A stretch of DNA of 64,000 nt from Azospirillum brasilense (GTDB lineage Bacteria; Pseudomonadota; Alphaproteobacteria; Azospirillales; Azospirillaceae): NCBI RefSeq assembly GCF_007827815.1, contig NZ_VITH01000001.1, positions 248,001-312,000 on the forward strand, written 5' to 3'. Every line of letters starts with the position of its first letter. Positions within the stretch are counted from its first letter, which is position 1. Positions 17,414-27,115 of this stretch are shown here, one piece after another. Below the pieces are notes generated by a model. The model did no database searches. It was not told the DNA's origin and saw nothing but the letters and a program-made list of their open reading frames with translations. The position numbers were made by a program, and so were the translations under genes.

Positions 17414-18424
17414 TCACCGCGAATGGCGGATGCGGGGGTTCAGGACGCCGTACAGAACGTCCACCAGCAGGTTCACGGTCATCACCGTCGTCGCGATCAG
17501 CAGCACCCCGCCCTGGAGCGCCGGATAGTCGCGACGGTTGATGCTCTCGATCAGCCACTTGCCTACGCCGGGCCAGGAGAAGATGGTTTCGGTCAGGATC
17601 GCGCCGCCCAGCAGCGTGCCCACCTGGAGGCCGATCACGGTGACCACGGGGATCAGCGCGTTGCGCAGGGCGTGCATGCCGATCACCCGCTTGCCCGCCA
17701 GCCCTTTGGCCTTCGCGGTGCGGATGTAGTCCTCGCCCAGCACCTCCAGCATGGCGGAGCGCGTCATGCGTGCCACGACGGCCAGCGGAACGGTGCCGAG
17801 AACGATCATCGGCAGGATCAGATGGTGCAGCGCCGACCAGAAGGCGCCGTATTCGCCGGCCATCAGCGTGTCGATCAGCATGAAGCCGGTCACCGGCTCC
17901 ACGTAATAGAGCAGGTCGAGCCGCCCGGACACCGGCGTCCAGCCCAGCCCCACCGAGAAGAACAGGATCAGCAGCAGGCCCCACCAGAAAATCGGCATGG
18001 AATAGCCGGTCAGGCTGATGCCCATCACGCCATGGTCGAAGATCGAGCCGCGCCGCACCGCCGCGATGATTCCCGCGGGCAGGCCGACCACGGTGGCGAA
18101 CAGCATGGCCAGCGCCGCCAGTTCCAGCGTAGCCGGGAACAGCGTCACGAATTCGCTGAACACCGAATTGCGCGTCACCAGCGACACGCCGAGGTCACCC
18201 TGGAGGACGCCGCCGATGTAGTCGAGGAACTGGTGCCACAGCGGGCGGTCCAGCCCCAGCTCGTGCCGCAGTTCGAGAAGCCGTTCGGGGGGGATTCCGC
18301 GCTCACCGACGCGCACCTCGATGGGGTCGCCGGGGACAAGGCGGATCAACAGGAAGGTCAGGAAGGTGACGCCGAGAAAGGTCGGAATCACCAGGCTCAC
18401 CCGAGTCAGGATGAAGCGTAGCAT
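17414..18424 (-). CDS. dppB: Dipeptide ABC transporter permease DppB
   Basis: A 336-residue permease. The N-terminus [20 protein letters not shown] and the motif [20 protein letters not shown] are characteristic of DppB. The EAA loop is [22 protein letters not shown] 18424 is preferred to an in-frame ATG 33 bases upstream because it gives the conserved N-terminus. It is separated from dppA by a 133-bp spacer with two hairpins. Confidence 0.93.
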   Translation of the reverse strand: MLRFILTRVSLVIPTFLGVTFLTFLLIRLVPGDPIEVRVGERGIPPERLLELRHELGLDRPLWHQFLDYIGGVLQGDLGVSLVTRNSVFSEFVTLFPATLELAALAMLFATVVGLPAGIIAAVRRGSIFDHGVMGISLTGYSMPIFWWGLLLILFFSVGLGWTPVSGRLDLLYYVEPVTGFMLIDTLMAGEYGAFWSALHHLILPMIVLGTVPLAVVARMTRSAMLEVLGEDYIRTAKAKGLAGKRVIGMHALRNALIPVVTVIGLQVGTLLGGAILTETIFSWPGVGKWLIESINRRDYPALQGGVLLIATTVMTVNLLVDVLYGVLNPRIRHSR

Positions 18425-18457
18425 CGGATCGTCACCGGGGGCTCGAAACGAAAGCAA

Positions 18458-18524
18458 GGGGGCCGCGGCCCCCTTTTTTTACCTCTGCATCCGCAAAGGG
18501 AAGCCGGGGGTTTAATGCCCCGGC
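18458..18524. terminator. Hairpins in the dppA-dppB spacer
   Basis: Two stems: GGGGGCCGCGGCCCCC (18458-18473, next to a T7 run on the plus strand) and GCCGGGG/CCCCGGC (18503-18509 and 18518-18524). Spacer hairpins after a binding-protein gene usually stabilise or limit the downstream message so that the binding protein is made in excess. The T run lies on the plus strand, so for dpp this acts as a processing or attenuation stem, not a classical terminator. Confidence 0.55.
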
Positions 18525-18557
18525 CACCGCTTTGTAAAGCCGCTTGCTACGCTGAGT

Positions 18558-20159
18558 TTATTGTTTCAAATCGACGCCGTAGAAGCGATGGATGCCGAAC
18601 GGGTCCATCTTGTAATCGACCACATTCTTGCTCAGCGCCATGTGCACGACCGAGTGCGCGACGGTCAGCCACGGGGCCTCTTCCTTGAAGATGACCTGCG
18701 CCTGCTCGTACAGCTTGGTGCGGGCGGCGATGTCGGTGGTGCGCTTGGCCTGAACGACGAGGTCGTCGAACTCCTTGTAGCACCACTTGGCGATGTTCGA
18801 CCCGCCCGGACGCGCGGCCTCGCAGCCGAGCAGCACGTGCAGGAAGTTGTCGGGGTCGCCGTTGTCGCCGGTCCAGCCCAGCATGCCCATCTGGTGCTCG
18901 CCGGCCTGGAGGCGCTTGCGGTACTCGCCCCACTCGTACTGCACGACCTTGGCCTTGATGCCGACCTTGGCGAGGTCTGCCTGCATCATCTCGGCCATGC
19001 GCTTGGCGTTGGGGTTGTAGGGGCGCTGCACCGGCATGGCCCACAGGTCGGTCTCGAAGCCGTCCGGGAAGCCGGCCTCGGCCAGCAGCTTCTTCGCGCG
19101 TTCCGGATCGTACGGGTAGTCCTCAATCTCCTTGTTGTACGACCACATGGTCGGCGGGATCGGGTTCTTCGCCGGGACGCCGGCGCCCTGGTACACCGCG
19201 TCGACCACGGCCTTCTTGTCGATGGCCATGTTCAGCGCGCGGCGGACGCGCACATCGTCGAAGGGCTTCTTGGTGACGTTGAAGGCGAGATAGCCGACGT
19301 TCAGGCCTTCCTGCTCCATCAGGGTGATGGCGCTGTCCTTCTTCATCGCCTCCAGATCGGCCGGGTTCGGGTACGGCACGATGTGGCACTCGCCGGCCTT
19401 CAGCTTGGCGTAGCGGACGGCGGCGTCCGGCGTGATGGCGAAGACGAGGTTGTCGAGTTGCGCCTTGCCGCCCCAGTACGGCTCGAACGCCTTGTAGCGG
19501 ATGACCGCGTCCTTCTGATAGGCGACGAACTGGAAGGGACCCGTGCCGATCGGCGCCTGATCGATCTTGTCGATCTGGTTCTTCTTCTGCAGGGTCTCGG
19601 CGTACTCGGCGGACTGGATGGGCGCGAAGGGCATCGCCAGATTGGCGATGAAGGGCGCCTCAACCTTGTTCAGCGTGAACTTGACCGTGTAGTCGTCGAC
19701 CTTCTCGATCGACTTCAGCAGGTCGGGCATCGCCATGTCGTTGAAGTAGTCATAGGCGCCGCCGGACACCTTGTGGAAGGGGTGATCCTTCTTCCACTGA
19801 CGGTTGAACGACCACAGAACGTCGTCCGCGTTGGCGTCGCGCGTCGGCTTGAAGTCGTTGTTGCTGTGCCACTTCACGCCCTTGCGCAGGTGGAACGTGT
19901 AGGTCAGCCCGTCCTCCGACACCTCCCACTTCTCGGCGAGGCCGGGGACCACCTTGGTGCCGCCGTACTCGAACTGCACGAGGTTGTTGTACACGGGCAG
20001 CGAGACGTCGAAGCTCGTTCCGGTCGTGTTGACCATCGGGTTGAAGTTTTCGGGGCTGCCCTCGGAGCAATAGACGAGGGTCTTGGCGGCCTGGGCCGGC
20101 GCAGCGAGCGCCAAGGTGGCGGCAACGCCAAGCCCGGCACCCAGCAGGATGCGCTTCAT
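18558..20159 (-). CDS. dppA: Periplasmic dipeptide-binding protein DppA
   Basis: A 533-residue solute-binding protein (SBP family 5). The signal peptide is MKRILLGAGLGVAATLALAA to AQAA. Family marks include TLVYCSEGSPENFNPMVNTT at the mature N-terminus, RKGVKWHSNNDFKPTRDANA and MLGWTGDNGDPDNFLHVLLG, all typical of DppA. It captures dipeptides (possibly also heme precursors in some species) for the DppBC pore. GGGAGG precedes ATG 20159. It is the first gene of the operon; the promoter should lie at 20160-20295. Confidence 0.94.
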   Translation of the reverse strand: MKRILLGAGLGVAATLALAAPAQAAKTLVYCSEGSPENFNPMVNTTGTSFDVSLPVYNNLVQFEYGGTKVVPGLAEKWEVSEDGLTYTFHLRKGVKWHSNNDFKPTRDANADDVLWSFNRQWKKDHPFHKVSGGAYDYFNDMAMPDLLKSIEKVDDYTVKFTLNKVEAPFIANLAMPFAPIQSAEYAETLQKKNQIDKIDQAPIGTGPFQFVAYQKDAVIRYKAFEPYWGGKAQLDNLVFAITPDAAVRYAKLKAGECHIVPYPNPADLEAMKKDSAITLMEQEGLNVGYLAFNVTKKPFDDVRVRRALNMAIDKKAVVDAVYQGAGVPAKNPIPPTMWSYNKEIEDYPYDPERAKKLLAEAGFPDGFETDLWAMPVQRPYNPNAKRMAEMMQADLAKVGIKAKVVQYEWGEYRKRLQAGEHQMGMLGWTGDNGDPDNFLHVLLGCEAARPGGSNIAKWCYKEFDDLVVQAKRTTDIAARTKLYEQAQVIFKEEAPWLTVAHSVVHMALSKNVVDYKMDPFGIHRFYGVDLKQ

Positions 20160-20295
20160 TCCTAACAACCTCCCGTGTTCGGTCGAATGGCCGCCCGTTC
20201 TTTTCGGCGGCCGGTGATGCGGGTTCATTTGGCGCGTGGCCGAATCGTCTGTCAACACGCAACCAAGCGGCATCACGCAAGCTCCACGGCAGGCG

Positions 20296-20766
20296 TCAGG
20301 CCAAGCGGAATTTCAATCGCGGCCCGATCTCCGTGAAGCCCTCGCGCTGGTAGAATCGCAGAGAATCCGGCCATTCCGCGGCGGACGGCGCCCCCACCTC
20401 GACCCGCGACCAGCGATGGCGGCGGCCATGGTCAAGAACGGCCCGGATCAGCACCCGCCCCACCCCGGCGGAGCGCGACTCCGGTGTCACGTACAATTCC
20501 CGGATCGTCCCGAACCGGCCCAGGGCGGAGATACAGGCCCCTTCCGACAGGGTCGCGACGCCGAGCGGGCGCCCCGCCGCGTCCTCGGCCAGGAACACCG
20601 TGTAGGACTCGCCGGCGGCGTCCAACAGGGATTCGGCGACGGCCAGCATGACGGCGCGCGGCGTGTCGTTCTGCCCGGCAGACAGTTCCGACAGCAGCGC
20701 CGCGACGAGGCCGGTGACCACGCCCGCGTCGGCAAGACCAGCCTTTCGCACACGAACGTCATCCAT
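20296..20766 (-). CDS. GNAT family N-acetyltransferase
   Basis: A 156-residue acetyltransferase. The acetyl-CoA-binding core IRELYVTPESRSAGVGRVLI is clear, with the later DSLRFYQREGFTEIG. The substrate is unknown. ATG 20766 is chosen over the overlapping GTG 20769 because GGGGAGG then sits 6 bases upstream. The next gene upstream (20797) is the methyltransferase in the same direction with 30 bases between, so they may be co-transcribed. Confidence 0.9.
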   Translation of the reverse strand: MDDVRVRKAGLADAGVVTGLVAALLSELSAGQNDTPRAVMLAVAESLLDAAGESYTVFLAEDAAGRPLGVATLSEGACISALGRFGTIRELYVTPESRSAGVGRVLIRAVLDHGRRHRWSRVEVGAPSAAEWPDSLRFYQREGFTEIGPRLKFRLA

Positions 20767-20796
20767 CACCGGCCTCCCCCATCCTTTTTCTTGTGG

Positions 20797-21561
20797 TCAG
20801 CAAGCCTCCGCTTCGATGGTCAGGCTGTCCAGGAGAAAGCTGCCGTCCTCCAGGATGTCGAAGTGACAGCGCACCTCGTCGGAGGCGAGGTCCTGGAGGG
20901 CGCGGATGGCCTGGGCGCGCAGGTCGGGGGTGGAGGTGCGGGCGGTCCAGACGGCGAACTCCATGCGCAGGCGGCGCGGTGTCAGGCCGGTCACCGCGAA
21001 GCCGGCGCGCGACAGGGCGGCCATCCATTCCGCGGCGCTGTAGTTGCGGACGTGCGAGGTGTCGCGCAGCAGTTCCACGGCCTGGAGATGGGTGTCCAGC
21101 AGCGGATGCCCCGGCGACACGATGTCCACGAAGACCGCCCGCCCGCCGGGGGCCAGCACCCGCCGCGCCTCGCGCAGGCCGGCCTCGGCGTTCAGCCAGT
21201 GATGGGCGCTGAAGCGGCTCAGCACCACGTCGAAATGGCCGTCCGCGAAGGGCAGACGCTCGGCGGGGGCCTGGGTGGTGGTGATGTTGGTCAGGCCGCG
21301 CTCCGCCGCGGTGCGGGCCACCGCCTCCAGCATCGGGGCGGTGACGTCCACCGCCACCACCTCGGCGGCGTGGGGGGCGGCGCGGTAGGCGACATGGCCG
21401 CCGCCGCAGCCGAGATCCAGCACGCGGCCGGCGTTCCTCCCGCGCAGCGTATCCTCGATCTGGTCCAGGTCCGCGCCCGAGGCGTGGACGGCGCTGGTCA
21501 CATAGGCGTCGGCGCGCTGGCCGTATTGCGCGGCGACGACGCCGTGGTGGCTGTTGGTCAT
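20797..21561 (-). CDS. Class I SAM-dependent methyltransferase (UbiE/Methyltransf_11 type)
   Basis: A 254-residue cytoplasmic methyltransferase. Motif I is VLDLGCGGGHVAYRAA, the acidic residue after beta-2 is in VVAVDVTAPML, and motifs PFADGHFDVVLSRFSAHHW and LREARRVLAPGGRAVFVDI follow. It resembles UbiE-like small-molecule methyltransferases; the substrate cannot be told. ATG 21561 gives the family-typical N-terminus (HHGVVAAQYGQRADAYV). It is divergent from an XRE-family regulator; the inverted repeat between them probably controls both. Confidence 0.92.
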   Translation of the reverse strand: MTNSHHGVVAAQYGQRADAYVTSAVHASGADLDQIEDTLRGRNAGRVLDLGCGGGHVAYRAAPHAAEVVAVDVTAPMLEAVARTAAERGLTNITTTQAPAERLPFADGHFDVVLSRFSAHHWLNAEAGLREARRVLAPGGRAVFVDIVSPGHPLLDTHLQAVELLRDTSHVRNYSAAEWMAALSRAGFAVTGLTPRRLRMEFAVWTARTSTPDLRAQAIRALQDLASDEVRCHFDILEDGSFLLDSLTIEAEAC

Positions 21562-21639
21562 GGTGGCGATTCCGTTTGTGCTTGTTGGGGCGTGTCCGTT
21601 GTGATGACCCAGCATCAGGCTTCCGGCAAACTGGTACAA

Positions 21640-21670
21640 GGCAAGCGCTTATCCTGGTATAAGCGCTGCC
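21640..21670. promoter_or_regulatory. Operator-like inverted repeat between divergent genes
   Basis: GGCAaGCGCTTAT and ATAAGCGCTGCC flank a short centre (CCTGG plus T). The 8-bp core GCGCTTAT/ATAAGCGC is a perfect repeat. It ends 3 bases before the regulator ATG (21674) and 79 bases from the methyltransferase start, as expected for an autoregulatory operator. Confidence 0.65.
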
Positions 21671-21673
21671 ACC

Positions 21674-22471
21674 ATGAGCTCCGACGACGACACGCGGCAC
21701 CGGCTGGGCGCCTTCCTGCGCGCCCACCGGGAGCGGCTGACCCCGGCCGAGGCCGGCATCCCGCAGACCGGTTCCGCCCGCCGCCGCACGCCCGGCCTGC
21801 GGCGGGAGGAGGCCGCTCAGCTCTGCGGCCTCAGCCCGACTTGGTACACCTGGCTGGAACAGGGGCGCGAGGTCTCCGTCTCACCGCAGGCGCTGGCGCG
21901 CATCGCCGGGGCGCTGCGGCTGACCGCGGCGGAGCGCGCCTATCTGTTCGAGCTGTCGCGCAAACGCGACCCCGACGCCGACGCGACGGACGGATCGGAC
22001 CAGCCGCCGGCTCCGCTGCTCGCGGCGCTGGAGTCGATGACGGCGCCGGCCTATCTGCTCGACCGCGTCTGGAACGCCCGCGGCTGGAACGCTCCCGCGG
22101 CGCATCTCTTCTCCGGCTGGCTGGGCGGGGCGGAGCGCAACCTGCTGCGCTACGTCTTCCTCGATCCCACCGCACGGGTTTTCATCGCGGACTGGGAGGA
22201 CCGCGCCCGCCGGCTGCTCGCCGAGTTCCGCGCCGACACCGCCCGCCGCGCCGGAGATGCGGAGGTGACCGCCCTGGTCGATGGCCTGCGCGCGGCCTCG
22301 CCCCGCTTCGCCCGGCTGTGGGAGGACCAGGGCGTGCTGGAGCGGGAGGGCGGCACCCGCGGCTTCACCCATCCCCAGGACGGGACGCTGGTCTACGAAC
22401 AAGTGACGTTGTGCCCCGCCGGACGATCCGACTACAAGCTGGTGATGCTGCTGGGGCCGCAGGCTCCGTAA
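21674..22471 (+). CDS. XRE-family transcriptional regulator with MmyB-like ligand domain
   Basis: A 265-residue regulator. The N-terminal HTH carries the family block RRRTPGLRREEAAQLCGLS followed by TWYTWLEQGREVSVS. The C-terminal MmyB-type PAS-like domain spans about 100-260 (LLDRVWNARGWNAPAAHLF, RGFTHPQDGTLVYEQVTL). Members in actinobacteria and proteobacteria usually repress an adjacent oxidoreductase, methyltransferase or transporter gene and may bind fatty-acid-like ligands. The divergent methyltransferase is its likely target through the repeat at 21640-21670. The EamA gene starts 29 bases downstream and may be co-transcribed. Confidence 0.9.
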   Translation: MSSDDDTRHRLGAFLRAHRERLTPAEAGIPQTGSARRRTPGLRREEAAQLCGLSPTWYTWLEQGREVSVSPQALARIAGALRLTAAERAYLFELSRKRDPDADATDGSDQPPAPLLAALESMTAPAYLLDRVWNARGWNAPAAHLFSGWLGGAERNLLRYVFLDPTARVFIADWEDRARRLLAEFRADTARRAGDAEVTALVDGLRAASPRFARLWEDQGVLEREGGTRGFTHPQDGTLVYEQVTLCPAGRSDYKLVMLLGPQAP

Positions 22472-22500
22472 GACGCCCACCGACACGCTCCGGACGCCCC

Positions 22501-23442
22501 ATGGACCGCCAGCCGCGCAACGCCGTCTTCATAGCCTACAGCCTCTATCTGCTCTCCTCGGCCTTCTTCGCCTCCAACGTGGTGATCGGGCGGGCCGCGG
22601 CGGCCATCGTGCCGCCGGTCGGGCTGGCCTTCTGGCGCTGGGTGCTGGCCTTCCTGATGATCCTGCCGCTGGCCCTGCCCGGCCTGATCCAGCACCGCCA
22701 CGTCCTGCGCGCCTCGTGGAAGCGCTTTCTTCTGCTGGGCGCGCTGGCCCAGGGCGTGTGCGGCGCCGTCGTCTACATGGGGCTGGAGCGCACCAGCGCC
22801 ACCAACGCCGCCCTCATCTACGCCACCAGCCCGGTCATCATCCTGATGATCGCCGCCCTGTGGCTGCGCGAGAAGGTGACGCCGCGGCAGGCCGCGGGAA
22901 TCGCCGTCGCGATGGCCGGCGTGCTGGTGATCCTGACCCGCGGCGACGCGCAGGCGCTGCTCCATCTGTCCTTCAACGCCGGCGACCTGCTGATCCTGGT
23001 GGGGTCGGCGACCTGGGCGGTCTACACGGTGCTGCTGCGCCAGACCCGCAGTTCGCTGCCGGTGGTGACGGTGTTCGCGGCGAACGCGCTGGCCGGTGTC
23101 GTCGTGCTCGCCCCCTTCTACGCGTGGGAGACGCTGGCCCTGCGCCCCGTCCCGCTGAGCCTGGACGCCGCCATCCGCATCGCCGGGGTGGCGCTGTTCG
23201 CCTCGGTCCTGGCCTTCCTGACCTATCAGAAGACGATCAACCTGATGGGGCCGGCGCGGGCCGGCACCTCGCTCTACGTCATGCCGCTGTGGGCGGCGGT
23301 GGCGGCCTGGGCGCTCCTGGGGGAGCAGCTCCAGATGTTCCACCTGCTCGGCGTCCTGCTGGTTCTGCCGGGGGTGGCGCTGGCGACCCTGCCGCCGCGC
23401 GCCGCCCCCGCAAAATCCATCAGCCGATCATCGGAAGCGTGA
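22501..23442 (+). CDS. EamA/DMT-family transporter
   Basis: A 313-residue inner-membrane protein with ten predicted helices in two EamA repeats. The first ends near [12 protein letters not shown]; the second starts at [20 protein letters not shown] and includes [20 protein letters not shown] exporters usually remove amino acids or metabolites; the substrate is unknown. Its last 23 bases overlap the convergent end of hutU. Confidence 0.93.
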   Translation: MDRQPRNAVFIAYSLYLLSSAFFASNVVIGRAAAAIVPPVGLAFWRWVLAFLMILPLALPGLIQHRHVLRASWKRFLLLGALAQGVCGAVVYMGLERTSATNAALIYATSPVIILMIAALWLREKVTPRQAAGIAVAMAGVLVILTRGDAQALLHLSFNAGDLLILVGSATWAVYTVLLRQTRSSLPVVTVFAANALAGVVVLAPFYAWETLALRPVPLSLDAAIRIAGVALFASVLAFLTYQKTINLMGPARAGTSLYVMPLWAAVAAWALLGEQLQMFHLLGVLLVLPGVALATLPPRAAPAKSISRSSEA

Positions 23443-25108
23443 GCCCCTTCTCCTTCGCGCAGTCCTTCGCGATGTCGTAGCCGGCGTCGGCATGGCGCAT
23501 CACGCCGGTGCCCGGATCGTTGGTCAGCACCCGCTCCAGCCGCTTGGCCGCGGCGTCCGTCCCGTCGGCGACGATGACCATGCCGGAATGCTGGCTGAAG
23601 CCCATGCCGACGCCGCCGCCATGGTGCAGCGATACCCAGGTCGCCCCCGAGGCGCAGTTCAGCAGCGCGTTCAGCAGGGGCCAGTCGGACACCGCGTCCG
23701 AGCCGTCGATCATCCCCTCCGTCTCGCGGTTCGGGCTGGCAACGGAGCCACTGTCCAGATGGTCGCGCCCGATGACGATGGGGGCCTTCAGCTCGCCCTT
23801 CGCCACCATCTCGTTGAAGGCGAGGCCGAGCCGTGCCCGGTCGCCCAACCCCACCCAGCAGATGCGCGCCGGCAGGCCCTGGAAGCGGATGCGCTCGCGC
23901 GCCATGTCGAGCCAGTTGTGCAGGTGCGGGTTGTCGGGGATCAGCTCCTTCACCTTGGCGTCGGTGCGGTAGATGTCCTCCGGATCGCCGGACAAGGCGG
24001 CCCAGCGGAAGGGGCCGATGCCGCGGCAGAACAGCGGCCGGATGTAGGCGGGCACGAAGCCGGGGAAGGCGAAGGCGTCGGCCACCCCCTCGTCCTTGGC
24101 GACCTGCCGGATGTTGTTGCCGTAGTCCAGCGTCGGCACGCCCATGGCGTGGAAGTCCAGCATGGCGCGGACATGGACCGCCATCGACGCCTTGGCCGCC
24201 GCGACCACCGCCGCCGGGTCGCTGCGGCGCTTCGTCTCGGCCTCCTCCATCGTCCAGCCGGCGGGCAGGTAGCCGTTCAGCGGGTCGTGGGCGCTGGTCT
24301 GGTCGGTGACCGCGTCGGGGCGGAAGCGCGGGTCGGTCTTGGCGCGGCGCACCAGCTCCGGGAACACCTCCGCCGCGTTGCCGAGCAGACCGACCGACAC
24401 CGCCGTGCCCGCGGCCTGGGCCTCCCACAGGATCGCCATGGCCTCGTCGAGGCTGGTGGCGGAGCGGTCGAGATACTTGGTCTCCAGCCGACGCTCGATG
24501 CTGCGGGCGGAGCATTCCACGGCCAGCATGGACGCCCCGGCCATGGTCGCGGCCAGCGGCTGCGCGCCGCCCATGCCGCCCAGACCGCCGGTCAGGATCC
24601 AGCGACCCTTCAGGTCGCCGCCGTAATGCCGCCGCCCAACCTCGACGAAGGTCTCGTAAGTGCCCTGCACGATGCCCTGGCTGCCGATGTAGATCCAGGA
24701 CCCGGCGGTCATCTGGCCGTACATCATCAGGCCCTTGGCGTCCAGCTCCCGAAAATGGTCCCAGGTCGCCCAGTGCGGCACGAGGTTGGAGTTGGCGATC
24801 AGCACGCGCGGCGCGTCGGCGTGGGTGCGGAAGACGCCGACCGGCTTGCCGGACTGGACCAGCAGCGTCTCGTCCTCGTTCAGGGTCTTCAGCGACGCCA
24901 CGATGGCGTCGAAGCAGTCCCAGTTCCGCGCCGCCCGCCCGATGCCGCCATAGACCACCAGCTCGTCCGGGTTCTCCGCGACGTCGGGGTCGAGGTTGTT
25001 CATCAGCATGCGCAGCGGCGCTTCGGTCAGCCAGGACTTGGCGGACAGCTCCGTCCCGTGCGGTGCCCGGATGACGCGGCGGTTGGCCGGCGGCTTGGTG
25101 TCGGACAT
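23420..25108 (-). CDS. hutU: Urocanate hydratase
   Basis: A 562-residue cytoplasmic enzyme of histidine degradation (urocanate to 4-imidazolone-5-propionate) using tightly bound NAD+. The NAD-binding segment [19 protein letters not shown] and the C-terminal [20 protein letters not shown] and [15 protein letters not shown] blocks are diagnostic. Length is normal (about 555-560). The start at 25108 ([20 protein letters not shown]) matches the family. It lies downstream of hutI in the same direction but is separated from it by a PIN/antitoxin pair. Confidence 0.96.
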   Translation of the reverse strand: MSDTKPPANRRVIRAPHGTELSAKSWLTEAPLRMLMNNLDPDVAENPDELVVYGGIGRAARNWDCFDAIVASLKTLNEDETLLVQSGKPVGVFRTHADAPRVLIANSNLVPHWATWDHFRELDAKGLMMYGQMTAGSWIYIGSQGIVQGTYETFVEVGRRHYGGDLKGRWILTGGLGGMGGAQPLAATMAGASMLAVECSARSIERRLETKYLDRSATSLDEAMAILWEAQAAGTAVSVGLLGNAAEVFPELVRRAKTDPRFRPDAVTDQTSAHDPLNGYLPAGWTMEEAETKRRSDPAAVVAAAKASMAVHVRAMLDFHAMGVPTLDYGNNIRQVAKDEGVADAFAFPGFVPAYIRPLFCRGIGPFRWAALSGDPEDIYRTDAKVKELIPDNPHLHNWLDMARERIRFQGLPARICWVGLGDRARLGLAFNEMVAKGELKAPIVIGRDHLDSGSVASPNRETEGMIDGSDAVSDWPLLNALLNCASGATWVSLHHGGGVGMGFSQHSGMVIVADGTDAAAKRLERVLTNDPGTGVMRHADAGYDIAKDCAKEKGLTLPMIG

Positions 25109-25151
25109 GTGACTCGTCCCTCTCGAATTTTGCTTGATGCGTTTGTTGTTT

Positions 25152-25580
25152 TCAGACGTGCACCGTGCCGCCACCGAGGAGGACGGTCAACGCCTCCCAA
25201 GGGGTGGAGCGGGTGCGGGCGCGCAGACGCTTGTCCAGCGTGACGAGCGGTGCGCCTCGCGCTTCGGCGAGCGCCAGATAAGCGCAGTCATACACGGGAT
25301 GATCCAGTTGACGGGCGATGCGAAGCGCCTGTGACCATACGACGGTCGGCGGAACCAGTTCGGTCAAAGCGCGGGGAATGCGCTCCACGATGCCTTCGGC
25401 CTGCTCCGCCTGAATGCCGCCGCGTCGCGCGATCTTCCAGACGGCGTTGGCAACTTCGATCAAGATGAAGTCCGGAGCAATCAAGGGCCGGGATGACAAA
25501 AGAAGGGATTCCGCCGTTTCCGCCAGCGGGTCTTCGACCCCCCACAGCACCGCGACACTGGCATCCACCACCAGAGTCAT
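25152..25580 (-). CDS. PIN-domain ribonuclease toxin (VapC-like)
   Basis: A 142-residue PIN protein. The four acidic catalytic residues can be placed: Asp6 (VVDASVAV), Glu42 ([10 protein letters not shown]), Asp98 ([11 protein letters not shown]) and Asp116 (VTLDKRL). VapC toxins cleave tRNA or rRNA using Mg2+ and are held inactive by the cognate antitoxin. Its ATG overlaps the antitoxin stop (ATGA), so the two are translationally coupled. It lies between hutI and hutU. Confidence 0.9.
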   Translation of the reverse strand: MTLVVDASVAVLWGVEDPLAETAESLLLSSRPLIAPDFILIEVANAVWKIARRGGIQAEQAEGIVERIPRALTELVPPTVVWSQALRIARQLDHPVYDCAYLALAEARGAPLVTLDKRLRARTRSTPWEALTVLLGGGTVHV

Positions 25581-25813
25581 CGCTCGCGTCCCTCGCGAAT
25601 CACGGCCGCGACATCGATGGGGGCACCGGGTGGCGTCAACGCGCGGATTTGTCGAAACTCCTCGACCAGCGCGCTGCGGTCGGGAGGCGGCGCGGCCGTC
25701 GCTTCCTCGACAATCCTGCCAATTTCCTCTTCGACGGACCGACCGGCGATGCTGGCCCGCATCTTCAAGCGGTCGAGCACATCTTCCTCAATCCTGAGCG
25801 TGATCTCCCCCAT
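25577..25813 (-). CDS. Ribbon-helix-helix antitoxin (FitA/VapB-like)
   Basis: A 78-residue antitoxin. The N-terminal ITLRIEEDVLDRLKMRASI followed by GRSVEEEIGRIVEEA is an Arc/FitA-type ribbon-helix-helix that binds the operon operator. The C-terminal tail (LVEEFRQIRALTPPG) should thread into the PIN toxin active site. It is directly upstream of and coupled to the toxin. It begins only 38 bases after the hutI stop, so it may share the hut transcript or have its own promoter. Confidence 0.87.
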   Translation of the reverse strand: MGEITLRIEEDVLDRLKMRASIAGRSVEEEIGRIVEEATAAPPPDRSALVEEFRQIRALTPPGAPIDVAAVIREGRER

Positions 25814-25851
25814 CGCCGCCTCACCTCCGTCCGCGTTGCCCCGATGATATC

Positions 25852-27066
25852 TTACCCCTGGAGCGATTTCACCAGCCGCCCGTCCCGCACCACCGCCGAG
25901 CAGGGGTTGGCGCCCAGCCAGTAGCACAGCTCCGCCGGGTCGCCGACGTCCCACACCGCCAGATCGGCGGCCTTGCCGGGCTCCAGCGTTCCGTGGGTGG
26001 CGGCCATGCCCAGAGCCTGGGCGGCGTTGCGGGTGACACCGGCCAGCGCTTCCTGCGGGGTCAGGCGGAACAGGGTGCAGGCCATGTTCAGCATCAGCAG
26101 GAGCGACACGGCGGGCGAGGTGCCGGGGTTGCAGTCGGTGGACACCGCCATCGGAACGCCGTGGCGCCGGAACAGGTCGATGGGAGGCAGTTTGGTCTCG
26201 CGCAGCGTGTAGAAGGCGCCGGGCAGCAGCACCGCCACCGTCCCCGCGGTGGCCATCGCCCGAGCGCCCTCCTCGCCCGTGTGCTCCACATGGTCGGCGG
26301 ACAGCGCGTTGTAGCGGGCGGCCAGCGCGGCCCCGCCGCCGTCCGACAGCTGGTCGGCGTGCAGCTTCACCGGCAGGCCGAGCCGCCGCGCGGTGTCGAA
26401 GACGCGGGCCGTCTGCTCCGTCGAGAAGGCGATCCGCTCGCAGAAGGCGTCGACCGCATCGAGCAGCCCCTCCGCAGCCAGGATGGGCAGGATGTCCTCG
26501 CAAACCAGCGCGATGTAATCGTCCGCCCGCCCGGCGAACTCCGGCGGCAGGGCGTGGGCAGCCAGCCCGGTCGTCCGCACCGTGACGGGGAATCGCTCAC
26601 CCAACGCCCGCGCCGCACGCAGCATCCGCCGCTCCGTGGCGAGGTCGAGGCCGTAGCCGGACTTCACCTCCACCACCGTCACGCCCTCGGCCAGCAATGG
26701 TCGCAGGCGAACGGAGGCGCTGGCGATCAGACTTTCCTCGTCGGCAGCGCGGGTCGCGGCGACGGTCGAGGCGATGCCGCCCCCGGCGCGCGCGATCTCT
26801 TCGTAGGTCGCGCCCTCCAGCCGCATCTCGAACTCGCGGGCGCGGTTGCCGCCGAAGACCAGATGGGTGTGGCAGTCGATCAGCCCCGGCGTGACCCAGC
26901 GGCCACCCAGGTCATGCTCCTCGGCGGCGCGACCGGCGGGGCGGTCCTTGGCGGCGCCGATCCACGCGATCCGCCCGTCCTTTACGGCGATCACGGCGTC
27001 CCGCAAGACGCCTCCCGGAGCCATGGTGGCCGCATGACCGTTGAACCACAGGCTGTCCCACTCCAT
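25852..27066 (-). CDS. hutI: Imidazolonepropionase
   Basis: A 404-residue amidohydrolase of the histidine pathway, acting after HutU (4-imidazolone-5-propionate to N-formimino-glutamate). Metal ligands are in the [19 protein letters not shown] segment, with later motifs [27 protein letters not shown] and the Asp in STDCNPGTS. Length matches the family (about 405). Of two adjacent ATGs the second (27066) leaves GGAGGGG at proper distance. It is divergent from a ChbG-type deacetylase gene. Confidence 0.95.
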   Translation of the reverse strand: MEWDSLWFNGHAATMAPGGVLRDAVIAVKDGRIAWIGAAKDRPAGRAAEEHDLGGRWVTPGLIDCHTHLVFGGNRAREFEMRLEGATYEEIARAGGGIASTVAATRAADEESLIASASVRLRPLLAEGVTVVEVKSGYGLDLATERRMLRAARALGERFPVTVRTTGLAAHALPPEFAGRADDYIALVCEDILPILAAEGLLDAVDAFCERIAFSTEQTARVFDTARRLGLPVKLHADQLSDGGGAALAARYNALSADHVEHTGEEGARAMATAGTVAVLLPGAFYTLRETKLPPIDLFRRHGVPMAVSTDCNPGTSPAVSLLLMLNMACTLFRLTPQEALAGVTRNAAQALGMAATHGTLEPGKAADLAVWDVGDPAELCYWLGANPCSAVVRDGRLVKSLQG

Positions 27067-27115
27067 CATCCCCTCCCCGGCTTCGCGCCGCTGTCCGTCC
27101 CACCTTACCATCGCC

